Source: Levilinea sp. (GTDB lineage Bacteria > Chloroflexota > Anaerolineae > Anaerolineales > Anaerolineaceae). From it: 33,922 bases of DNA. This document shows, piece after piece, positions 26,835 to 33,922 of this stretch. The stretch is taken from positions 1 to 33,922 of the forward strand of contig JARKPO010000015.1 of the NCBI GenBank assembly GCA_029975215.1, read 5' to 3'. Below the pieces are notes generated by a model. It did not search any database, had not been told where the DNA came from, and was given only the letters and a program-made list of their open reading frames with translations. How positions within the stretch are numbered: position 1 is the first letter of the stretch; every line of letters starts with the position of its first letter. The translations under genes and the position numbers were made by a program.

Positions 26835-28718
26835 ATGGAAAAGAAAGATCAATGGAACATCGGCTACTGGATCGTCGCCGGCCTGTTGCTGCTGACGCTG
26901 CAGAACTACTGGCAGGCGGCGAAGACGGTTGAACCCGTTCCCTATAGTGAGTTCGAGAAAGCGCTGGCCGAGGGGCGCGTCGCCGAAGTATTGGTGTCGG
27001 ACCGCACGGTTACCGGGCGCCTGAAATCACCGGACAGTCGTGGCAAGACCACCATCGTGGCCACCCGCGTCGAACCCGACCTGGCCGAGCAGCTGTCGAA
27101 ATACGATGTGTCCTACGCGCGAGTGGTGGAAAGCACCTGGCTGCGTGATGTGCTGTCCTGGATTCTGCCGGCGGTTGCCTTCTTCGGCGTCTGGTTCTTC
27201 CTGTTCCGCCGCTTCGCCGAGAAGCAGGGCATGGGTGGTTTCCTGAACATCGGCAAGAGTCGCGCCAAGGTGTTCATGGAGAAGAACACTGGCGTGACCT
27301 TTGCCGATGTCGCTGGCGTCGATGAAGCCAAGGCGGAGTTGGTTGAGATCGTCGATTTCCTCAAGAATCCGCAGGAGTATGGACGGCTCGGGGCGCGCAT
27401 TCCCAAGGGCGTGTTGCTGGTCGGCCCACCGGGCACCGGCAAGACATTGCTGGCCAAGGCTGTTGCCGGCGAGGCGGCGGTGCCCTTCTTCTCCATCTCC
27501 GGATCAGAGTTTGTCGAGATGTTCGTCGGCGTGGGTGCGGCCCGTGTGCGCGACCTGTTCGAGCAGGCCCGCGGGCAGGCGCCGGCCATCATCTTCATCG
27601 ACGAACTCGATGCACTGGGCCGCGCGCGCGGCGCCGGCGGGCCCATCGGCGGCCACGACGAGCGTGAGCAGACGCTGAACCAGTTGCTCACCGAAATGGA
27701 TGGCTTCGACAGCTCGGTCGGGCTGATCATCCTTGCAGCCACCAACCGACCGGAGATCCTCGATCAGGCCTTGCTTCGCGCCGGTCGCTTCGACCGTCAG
27801 GTGCTGGTGGACCGTCCTGACAAGAAAGGTCGCCTGGATATCCTGAAGGTTCATGTCAAGAAGATCACCCTGGCCCACGGTGTAGATCTGGAACAGGTGG
27901 CGGCGCTGACCACCGGCTTTTCCGGCGCTGATCTGGCCAATCTCGTGAACGAAGCAGCGCTGAACGCGACGCGGCGCAAGGCGCAGGCTGTGGAACTGCA
28001 AGACTTCACCGCCGCCATCGAGCGCATCGTGGCCGGCCTGGAAAGGAAGAACCGTGTGCTCAATCCGAAGGAGCGGGAAACCGTGGCCTATCACGAGATG
28101 GGGCATGCGCTGGTGGCGCTGGCGCTGCCCGGCACCGATCCGGTACACAAGATTTCAATCGTTCCGCGTGGCATCGGTGCACTCGGCTACACCCTGCAGC
28201 GGCCCACCGAAGACCGATTTCTGATGACACGTGCCGACCTGGAGCACAAGATCGCCGTGCTCCTGGGAGGGCGCGCGGCTGAGAAGCTCGTGTTTGGCGA
28301 GCTGTCCACAGGGGCTTCAGACGATCTCGCGCGGGCCACCGACATCGCCCGCGACATGATTACGCGCTTCGGCATGGATGAGGGCTTGGGGTACGTTGCT
28401 TTTGAGGCACAGAGGCCGCGTTTTCTTGATGCGCCTGAACTGGTACAGGGTGGCTGCCGGGTAGCCGAATCGACTCAGACACGCATCGACCAAGCCATCC
28501 GTGACATCGTGATGGGTGTGTTTGATCGTGCATACCGAATTCTCGAAATTAACCGAGAAGTGCTGGAGCGGTGCGCGCGCGAACTGCTCGCACGGGAAAC
28601 GCTGGATGAATACAGCATCCGGCAACTGACGCAAGGGCTACAGCTCGAATCCCCATGTCACAGCGGCCCAACTGCCGGAGCCATTACTTCCTCTGTGTCC
28701 CAAGGAGCCACCTCATGA
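26835..28718 (+). CDS. ftsH: FtsH-type membrane AAA+ metalloprotease of the stress locus
   Basis: 627 aa from ATG 26835 (GAGGA upstream). Two membrane helices (about 10-27 and 100-122, [19 protein letters not shown]) flank a periplasmic domain. AAA+ module with Walker A GPPGTGKT (about 197-204), Walker [12 protein letters not shown] and SRH region; zinc site HEMGH (420-424). It degrades misfolded and membrane proteins. An extra copy, distinct from the housekeeping gene, is a hallmark of tLST loci. The stop overlaps the thioredoxin start by ATGA. Confidence 0.95.
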   Translation: MEKKDQWNIGYWIVAGLLLLTLQNYWQAAKTVEPVPYSEFEKALAEGRVAEVLVSDRTVTGRLKSPDSRGKTTIVATRVEPDLAEQLSKYDVSYARVVESTWLRDVLSWILPAVAFFGVWFFLFRRFAEKQGMGGFLNIGKSRAKVFMEKNTGVTFADVAGVDEAKAELVEIVDFLKNPQEYGRLGARIPKGVLLVGPPGTGKTLLAKAVAGEAAVPFFSISGSEFVEMFVGVGAARVRDLFEQARGQAPAIIFIDELDALGRARGAGGPIGGHDEREQTLNQLLTEMDGFDSSVGLIILAATNRPEILDQALLRAGRFDRQVLVDRPDKKGRLDILKVHVKKITLAHGVDLEQVAALTTGFSGADLANLVNEAALNATRRKAQAVELQDFTAAIERIVAGLERKNRVLNPKERETVAYHEMGHALVALALPGTDPVHKISIVPRGIGALGYTLQRPTEDRFLMTRADLEHKIAVLLGGRAAEKLVFGELSTGASDDLARATDIARDMITRFGMDEGLGYVAFEAQRPRFLDAPELVQGGCRVAESTQTRIDQAIRDIVMGVFDRAYRILEINREVLERCARELLARETLDEYSIRQLTQGLQLESPCHSGPTAGAITSSVSQGATS

Positions 28719-29155
28719 GTGACAGCATTCATATCGTCTGCCCACACTGCCAATCCATCAATCGCGTGCCAGCCAACAAGTTGGCAGAGAAGCCCAATTG
28801 CGGGCGGTGCCAGCACCCGCTGTTCGCCGGAGAACCCATTGATCTGACCACAGCGACCTTCGCCCGTCATCTGGAGCGCAGTGACCTGCCGCTGCTGGTT
28901 GACTTTTGGGCGCCGTGGTGCGGACCGTGCAAGATGATGGCGCCGCAGTTCGAGCAGGCAGCCTCCCTGCTTGAACCCAAGGTGAGGTTGGCCAAGGTAA
29001 ATACCGAGGCCGAGCCTCACCTGGCCGCCCAGTTCGGTATTCGCAGCATTCCAACCCTGATTTTGTTCCGAGGGGGACATGAGGTTGCACGTCAGGCGGG
29101 CGCCATGGGTGCGCAGGACATTATGCGCTGGGTGACATCCCGATTGCCGCAATGA
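28715..29155 (+). CDS. trxC: Thioredoxin-2 type protein (TrxC-like) with N-terminal zinc site
   Basis: 146 aa. ATG 28715 has AAGGAG upstream and overlaps the ftsH stop (ATGA), so the two are coupled. N-terminal CPHC (9-12) and CGRC (29-32) form the zinc finger of thioredoxin 2; active site WCGPC (68-72) with FWAPW context. It reduces oxidised cytosolic proteins, with the zinc finger tuning it to oxidative stress. Corresponds to trx-GI of tLST loci. Its 3' end is duplicated, in degraded form, at about 32166-32229. Confidence 0.93.
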   Translation: MSDSIHIVCPHCQSINRVPANKLAEKPNCGRCQHPLFAGEPIDLTTATFARHLERSDLPLLVDFWAPWCGPCKMMAPQFEQAASLLEPKVRLAKVNTEAEPHLAAQFGIRSIPTLILFRGGHEVARQAGAMGAQDIMRWVTSRLPQ

Positions 29156-29215
29156 CCCGGCGCGAACCACCCTGCTTATCAGTTGTTCGATCCTTGAAGA
29201 AAGTGCGTAGCCGCG

Positions 29216-29314
29216 ATGCATAGCGACCCCAACCACACAATCTTTGACGAAATGCGCTCCGAGTTGCAGAAACTTTGGAACCTCTGTTTCACCCATAAGG
29301 AGCGTCACCTTTGA
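29216..29314 (+). pseudogene. Remnant of a psiE 5' end (32-codon ORF)
   Basis: MHSDPNHTIFDEMRSELQKLW... matches the N-terminus of the PsiE protein encoded at 32302 (MHKESGHTALDEMRSQW) at 9 of the first 15 residues, then stops. The last codons contain AAGGAG (29297-29302), the ribosome site for the next gene, whose TTG start overlaps this stop (TTGA). It could act as a leader peptide coupling translation of the GGDEF-EAL gene, but its origin is a duplicated trx-psiE junction. Confidence 0.65.
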
Positions 29315-32118
29315 ACGAGACGCCTCAAATCTCAGCCCGACACTGTGGCCAGATTAACCAGAATGCCCATTTTGGCAGTTGGCATCTCGATCTTGGCTCG
29401 CAACTCCTCACTTGCTCCGATGAAGCCTGCCGCGTGCTCGGCCTGGATGTTGGTGCGCCAATAGCCTTCGAGCGATTCCTGCAGTGCATTCACCCTGAAG
29501 ACCGCCCCCTCTTCGATAGGGCATGGGATGCTGCCATGTGCGGAAAGTCCCTTGATCTGCGGTATCGCATCGTCAGCGGAGGGCAGGTTCGCTGGATACA
29601 CCTTCGGGCAACATTCAAGGGCGACGCCTCTGGTCGGCCCAGAGCGGCAGACGGGACGGTAGAGGACATCACCGATCTCAAGAGGGTCGAGCAGGCGCTG
29701 AACTCTATGCGCCGACAGCGAGAAGAGTTGGCCAGCCACGTTCCCGGTATGCTTTACCAATACCGTCTTCGTCCGGACGGCAGCTCGCACTTCCCTTATG
29801 CCAGCGCGAGGATACAGGAAATATACGGGGTTGCACCGGAGGATGTTGTTGAAGATGCCACTCCTGCGTTCGCTGCGCTCCATCCTGAAGACCGCGACCG
29901 TGTGCATGAAACCATACAGGCGTCGGGGCAGTCACTCGCGCTTTGGCATGACGAGTACCGAGTGCAGTTTCCAGACGGTCGGGTGATCTGGGTCGAAGGC
30001 GAGGCGTCGCCTGAAGCCATGCCTGATGGGAGCATCCTCTGGCACGGCTATATCCATGATGTCACCTCACGCAGAAGATCCGCGGAAGAGCTTCGCCTTG
30101 CGGCTAAAGTTTTTGAGCACGCAGGAGAGGGCATCCTCGTTACGGACGCTCAAGGCCACATTGTCAACGTCAATCGGGCGTTTTCCGTGATCACTGGTTA
30201 TGCGCGGGAGGAAGTAATGGGTCAGACACCTCGTCTGCTCGAGTCCGATCGCTATGACGATGAGTTCTATCAGACCGTTTGGCAGGCTCTGCGTGAGCAC
30301 GACTATTGGCACGGAGAGCTCTGGTGCCGACGCAAGAACGGCAGTCAGTTTGCCGCGCTGCTGACGATCAGTGCAGTCCCGGATATGCGGGGCAATATCG
30401 AGCATTACGCAGCCATGTTTTCCGACATCACAGCGCTGAAGGAGAACCAGCAACAGCTTGAACGCGTTGCTCATTACGACCTGCTCACCGGCTTGCCCAA
30501 TCGACTATTGCTTGGAGACCGCCTTAAGCAGGCCATTCGTCAGACACGTCGGCGTGGCATGCACCTGGCGGTTGTCTTCATCGATCTGGATGGATTCAAG
30601 AAGGTCAACGACCAGCACGGCCACGGAGTCGGCGACAAATTGCTTTCCGTCCTGTCCAGGCGTATGACGCAGGTGTTGCGCGAAGACGATACCTTGGCCC
30701 GTCTTGGTGGTGATGAGTTTGTCGCTATTCTGCTCGACCTGCCGGATATTTCCGTCAGCGTACCGATTCTCGATCGCCTGATCGAGGTGGCTGCACAGCC
30801 CGTACCGATTGGTGACGCACTGTGCGAGGTGAGCGCGAGTATCGGTGTGAGCTACTACCCGCAAGGCGAAGATATCGACGCCGACCAACTGCTGCGGCAG
30901 GCAGATCAGGCTATGTATCGTGCCAAGCAAGCCGGCAAGAATCGATATCACGTTTTCGATACGGAGAAGGATCGTACGCTGCGCACCCGTCACGAAGAAT
31001 TTGACAGCATAGAGAATGCACTTGCCAATGGGCAGTTTCTGCTTTATTTCCAGCCTAAGGTCAACATGCGCACCGGTGAGGTGCTGGGCGCCGAAGCCTT
31101 GATCCGTTGGCAACATCCGACGCGTGGCTTGTTATCTCCTGCCTCCTTCATACCCATCATTGAGAACCATCCGCTCGGCATTGACGTGGGGGAATGGACC
31201 ATCGAGGCTGCGCTGACCCAGATCGAAGTTTGGCGCAAGGCCGGTCTTCATGTCCCGATCAGCGTGAATATCGGTGCGCGGCACTTGCTGCAACCGGACT
31301 TCATCATGCATCTACGGGGTATATTGTCACGACATCCCGGCGCCCAGCCGCAAGACCTTGAACTGGAAATCCTCGAAACCAGCGCCGTGGAGGACTTCGT
31401 TCAAGTGTCTCAGTTGATGGCGCTGTGCGAGAGGATGGGATTGCGTTTTGCCCTCGACGATTTCGGCAGCGGCTATTCATCGCTGGCCTATCTGAAGCGC
31501 CTGCCCGCGCACCTGCTCAAGATCGACCAAGGTTTTATACGCGACATGCTCGAGGATCCGGACGATATCGCCATCCTGGATGCGCTACTGGCACTGGCAA
31601 GGTCGTTTGGCAGGAACTGCATCGCGGAGGGAGTCGAATCCATTCAGCATGGTGAAATGCTGCTGCGTCTGGGATGCGAGTGGGGCCAGGGTTATGCCAT
31701 CGGGCATCCGATGCCGGCGCATGAATTCGAGCAATGGCTACACACCTGGCAGGTACCCTTATCCTGGAAAGGATTCAAGCCTGACAGTCGCGCCGCGCTG
31801 CCCGTGCCGTTCACATACGCCGACCACCGGGTCTGGATTTCCCAGATGATCGACTATCTGTCAGGCAAGACCCAAGTGCCTCCTCAATCCGAAACACTCC
31901 AATACTGGCGGGATCAAAGTGGTCGCCCGACGTTCTTCGGCAAGAATCCCAATGATCAGGTCGATGTCCTGCATCAGAGAATCCACCAGTTAGCGCACAC
32001 CCTGAGTGAAATGAAAAATGCCGGCCGTGTCGAGGCATTGAGGGCTGGCATCGACAAGTTGCAACATTTGCAGGCGGATCTGCTGGGATTGCTGCCGCCA
32101 GACCAGAAGCCGGATTGA
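29311..32118 (+). CDS. PAS-PAS-PAS-GGDEF-EAL cyclic-di-GMP signalling protein
   Basis: 935 aa, TTG start at 29311 with AAGGAG eight bases upstream. Three PAS-type sensor domains (about 21-130, 140-260, 265-390). GGDEF domain with intact LGGDEF (466-470) and DxLTGLPNR; EAL domain with intact EALIRW (595-597) and DDFGSGYSS, EGVES. Both diguanylate cyclase and phosphodiesterase motifs are complete, so it could make or break c-di-GMP. The C-terminal 100 residues (DHRVWISQMIDYL...VLHQRIHQLA) recall a CZB zinc domain lacking its cysteine; tentative. No membrane segment. It links the stress locus to biofilm/motility control and appears to be an insertion between trx and psiE. Confidence 0.93.
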   Translation: MNETPQISARHCGQINQNAHFGSWHLDLGSQLLTCSDEACRVLGLDVGAPIAFERFLQCIHPEDRPLFDRAWDAAMCGKSLDLRYRIVSGGQVRWIHLRATFKGDASGRPRAADGTVEDITDLKRVEQALNSMRRQREELASHVPGMLYQYRLRPDGSSHFPYASARIQEIYGVAPEDVVEDATPAFAALHPEDRDRVHETIQASGQSLALWHDEYRVQFPDGRVIWVEGEASPEAMPDGSILWHGYIHDVTSRRRSAEELRLAAKVFEHAGEGILVTDAQGHIVNVNRAFSVITGYAREEVMGQTPRLLESDRYDDEFYQTVWQALREHDYWHGELWCRRKNGSQFAALLTISAVPDMRGNIEHYAAMFSDITALKENQQQLERVAHYDLLTGLPNRLLLGDRLKQAIRQTRRRGMHLAVVFIDLDGFKKVNDQHGHGVGDKLLSVLSRRMTQVLREDDTLARLGGDEFVAILLDLPDISVSVPILDRLIEVAAQPVPIGDALCEVSASIGVSYYPQGEDIDADQLLRQADQAMYRAKQAGKNRYHVFDTEKDRTLRTRHEEFDSIENALANGQFLLYFQPKVNMRTGEVLGAEALIRWQHPTRGLLSPASFIPIIENHPLGIDVGEWTIEAALTQIEVWRKAGLHVPISVNIGARHLLQPDFIMHLRGILSRHPGAQPQDLELEILETSAVEDFVQVSQLMALCERMGLRFALDDFGSGYSSLAYLKRLPAHLLKIDQGFIRDMLEDPDDIAILDALLALARSFGRNCIAEGVESIQHGEMLLRLGCEWGQGYAIGHPMPAHEFEQWLHTWQVPLSWKGFKPDSRAALPVPFTYADHRVWISQMIDYLSGKTQVPPQSETLQYWRDQSGRPTFFGKNPNDQVDVLHQRIHQLAHTLSEMKNAGRVEALRAGIDKLQHLQADLLGLLPPDQKPD

Positions 32119-32165
32119 TGCCATGCATGGGACAAAGGGTTGACGTGCAAGAGGCTGATCCACCC

Positions 32166-32229
32166 ATCGGCGGCGCCACGGGCGCGCAGGACATTATGCG
32201 CTGGGTGGCTTCGCAATTGCCTCGGCAAT
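32166..32229 (+). pseudogene. Remnant of a thioredoxin 3' end upstream of psiE
   Basis: In frame it reads [21 protein letters not shown], matching the TrxC-like C-terminus [19 protein letters not shown] 24-nt stretch is identical (29111-29134 and 32184-32207). No upstream thioredoxin sequence is present. Confidence 0.8.
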
Positions 32230-32301
32230 CCAGGTGTAATCGAGTCGTCTTCTCGGACTCCCCGTTCCATTAACGTTTCATTGAAAGAGAGAGCAACGCT
32301 T

Positions 32302-32802
32302 ATGCATAAAGAATCTGGCCACACGGCCCTTGACGAGATGCGCTCCCAGTGGCGGTTGATGACGGTTTACGAGCGCTTCGAGCAGGTCGTCGCCCTCGTT
32401 CTGTCGGCGGTAATTGCCGTCATCATCGTGGTGTCGCTGTTCCAGCTTATCTCCATCGTCTTCACGCTGCTGGTCCTCGATTCCTTCAATCCCCTGGACC
32501 ACAAGGTATTCCAGAGCGTGTTCGGCATGATCATGACGCTTTTGATCGCGATGGAGTTCAAGCATTCCATCGTACGCGTGGCGCTGCGTCGGGACAGCAT
32601 CATCCAGGTCAAGACCGTGATCCTCATCGGCCTGATCGCGCTGGCGCGCAAGTTCGTGATCCTCGACCCCGAGGCGAGCCCCGGCAAGATCGCCGCACTC
32701 GCAGGTGCCACGCTGGCGCTCGGTGCCACTTACTGGTTGCTGCGCGAACGCGACGACCGCGCCGCCGAGACATCTGAGCATGACCCGTCATCATCCCAGT
32801 GA
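32302..32802 (+). CDS. psiE: PsiE family inner-membrane protein
   Basis: 166 aa from ATG 32302. Four hydrophobic segments: VVALVLSAVIAVIIVVSLFQLI, SVFGMIMTLLIAMEF, VKTVILIGLIALARKFVIL, IAALAGATLALGATYWLL. The motif FNPLDHKVFQSVFGMI...EFKHSI is typical of PsiE (phosphate-starvation-inducible E), whose molecular role is unknown. psiE copies occur in tLST/TLQ islands beside an M48 protease, as here; the next gene overlaps its 3' end by 23 bp. An earlier in-frame ATG (32140) lies in the trx remnant and is not used. Confidence 0.9.
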   Translation: MHKESGHTALDEMRSQWRLMTVYERFEQVVALVLSAVIAVIIVVSLFQLISIVFTLLVLDSFNPLDHKVFQSVFGMIMTLLIAMEFKHSIVRVALRRDSIIQVKTVILIGLIALARKFVILDPEASPGKIAALAGATLALGATYWLLRERDDRAAETSEHDPSSSQ

Positions 32803-33745
32803 CCCGCGCGCGGCGTTGTTGCAACACCGCTGGCTCAACCGCCTGCAGACCGGGCTGTTGGTCCTGACCCTGGTCGGGATCGCAGCCGCCGCAGGAAGCC
32901 TGCTGTTCGGGGAAAGCGGCCTGTGGCTCGCGCTGTTTGCCGTTGCAGGCACGCTGCTGCTGGAACCGGCAGCCGCATCTGCCTTGACCTTGCGCCTATA
33001 CCGCGCCCGGGCGCTGCACCCGCACGAAGCCCCGGAAATTTGGGCCCTGTTGCACGAGCTGTCCGTCCGTGCCGGTTTGCCCGCAACGCCGGTGCCGCAC
33101 TACGTGCCCAGTGCCGTCGTCAACGCCTTCGCCACCGGATCGAAGCAGGAGGCATCGATCGCCCTCACCGATGGCCTGCTGCGCCGCCTGAGCCCACGCG
33201 AGCTGGCGGGTGTGCTCGCGCACGAGATCGCGCACATCGCCAATGAGGATCTGCGCGTCATGGGGCTGGCGGATTCCGTCAGTCGCCTCACGCGCCTACT
33301 GGCCCTTATGGGACAGATCGCGATCCTGCTGAGCCTGCCCGCGCTGCTGGTTGGCGCGGCGGAGGTCTATTGGCCTGGTTTATTGTTATTGGCCGCATCG
33401 CCCCAGCTGGCCCTGCTCGCACAGCTCGGCTTGTCTCGCGTGCGTGAGTTCGACGCTGACCGCCTCGCGGTGGAACTGACCGGCGACCCGCAAGGGCTGG
33501 CGTCCGCGCTGGCGAAGATCGAGCGGGTCAGTCGCTCCTGGCGTGCCTGGCTGTGGCCGGGATGGGGCAATCCCGAGCCCTCCTGGTTGCGCACGCATCC
33601 GGCAACGCAAGAGCGCATCTCACGCCTGCTGACGTTGGCGCCCAGGCCAGCATCAGCGTTGCCGTTTCACGAGATCCATTCCTTGCCGGAATCCGCTGTG
33701 ACGCTGCGCCCCCCGCGCTGGCGCCCGAGTGGACTGTGGCGCTGA
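32780..33745 (+). CDS. htpX: HtpX-like M48 membrane metalloprotease
   Basis: 321 aa from ATG 32780, inside the psiE 3' end. Two N-terminal membrane segments (TGLLVLTLVGIAAAAGSLLF, LWLALFAVAGTLLLEPAAA). Zinc motif HEIAH (148-152) and the third ligand region REFDADRLAVEL, followed by the substrate-groove segment LRTHPATQERI. Two further hydrophobic segments (about 180-220) anchor it. It cleaves damaged membrane proteins, complementing FtsH. HtpX-type proteases are known members of TLQ/tLST clusters. Confidence 0.9.
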   Translation: MTRHHPSDPRAALLQHRWLNRLQTGLLVLTLVGIAAAAGSLLFGESGLWLALFAVAGTLLLEPAAASALTLRLYRARALHPHEAPEIWALLHELSVRAGLPATPVPHYVPSAVVNAFATGSKQEASIALTDGLLRRLSPRELAGVLAHEIAHIANEDLRVMGLADSVSRLTRLLALMGQIAILLSLPALLVGAAEVYWPGLLLLAASPQLALLAQLGLSRVREFDADRLAVELTGDPQGLASALAKIERVSRSWRAWLWPGWGNPEPSWLRTHPATQERISRLLTLAPRPASALPFHEIHSLPESAVTLRPPRWRPSGLWR

Positions 33746-33768
33746 TTGCCCTCAACAGGAGACTTCTC

Positions 33769-33922
33769 ATGGCCTACCCCGACCCGTACGCGCGCCCGCC
33801 ACAGGACCACTTTATCCGTCGCTGGCTCTTCATCACCGCCTGCATTGCCGCGCTCATGCTGCTGTGGCAGTTTCTGCCCGCCATCGAGGCCTGGTTCAGT
33901 CCGCGCGAGGCGGCAGAACGCA
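33769..33922 (+). CDS. N-terminus of a membrane-anchored protein, probably DegP/HtrA-type serine protease (runs off window)
   Basis: ATG 33769 with CAGGAGA upstream. 51 residues visible: MAYPDPYARPPQDHFIRRW, then a single membrane segment LFITACIAALMLLWQFLPAIEAWF and SPREAAER. The visible part is a cytoplasmic tail plus signal anchor with no catalytic residues in view. A DegP-type protease ends many tLST loci after the membrane proteases, and the arrangement fits; the identification is by position and style, not by catalytic motif. Confidence 0.55.
   Translation, partial: MAYPDPYARPPQDHFIRRWLFITACIAALMLLWQFLPAIEAWFSPREAAER

Overview
The window is a mosaic of accessory DNA, most likely from a beta- or gammaproteobacterium. 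It looks like a plasmid or genomic island in which blocks of different base composition have been stitched together by insertion sequences. No replication initiator, rRNA, tRNA or CRISPR array is visible. The host assignment is an inference from the gene families: a heat-resistance protein-quality-control locus, BREX type 3, a P4-type integrase remnant, and IS3, IS5 and IS4 family elements.

Block 1 (1-11.7 kb, AT-rich after about 2 kb) is a mobilizable-plasmid-like module. It starts with the end of a SLOG/molybdenum-carrier-like gene and a ribbon-helix-helix (RHH) gene preceded by arrays of palindromes. The RHH gene is cut by an IS407-group IS3 element (766-1972). A structured IS200/IS605-like relic, an acidic unknown protein and a frame-broken IS5 element (3387-4293) follow. 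The core comes next: a soluble VirD4/TraG-type coupling protein (minus strand), an orphan half-size HsdS, three overlapping minus-strand genes, a candidate oriT, an 11-bp-period repeat array, and a plus-strand operon of a DNA-binding-like protein, a MobC-like RHH protein, a MOBP relaxase and a Cys-rich protein.

Block 2 (about 12.2-19.9 kb, GC-richer) is a decayed defence island. A helix-turn-helix (HTH) gene, brxF and brxC of a BREX type 3 locus are present. brxC ends in a foreign tail because it is joined to the first 15 codons of an oppositely oriented P4-like integrase. No other BREX genes follow. Beyond a possible attachment-site remnant lie a fic gene with an in-frame TGA, a DUF2188 gene and two small unknown genes. 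Two diverged copies of a repeat of about 120 bp sit directly 3' of fic and of the DUF2188 gene.

Block 3 (21.5-33.9 kb, GC-rich) is a variant of the transmissible locus of stress tolerance (tLST/LHR/TLQ): HTH regulator, Hsp20, ClpK (ClpG-GI), a frameshifted cardiolipin-synthase-like gene, FtsH, a zinc-binding thioredoxin, a PAS-GGDEF-EAL protein, PsiE, an M48 protease and the start of a probable DegP-type protease. An IS4-family element (19914-21468, 6-bp target duplication) has landed between a good-looking promoter and this operon. The GGDEF-EAL gene is bracketed by two copies of the trx-psiE junction, a trace of how it entered the locus. Together these genes would disaggregate, refold and degrade damaged proteins at the membrane and in the cytosol under heat or oxidative stress.
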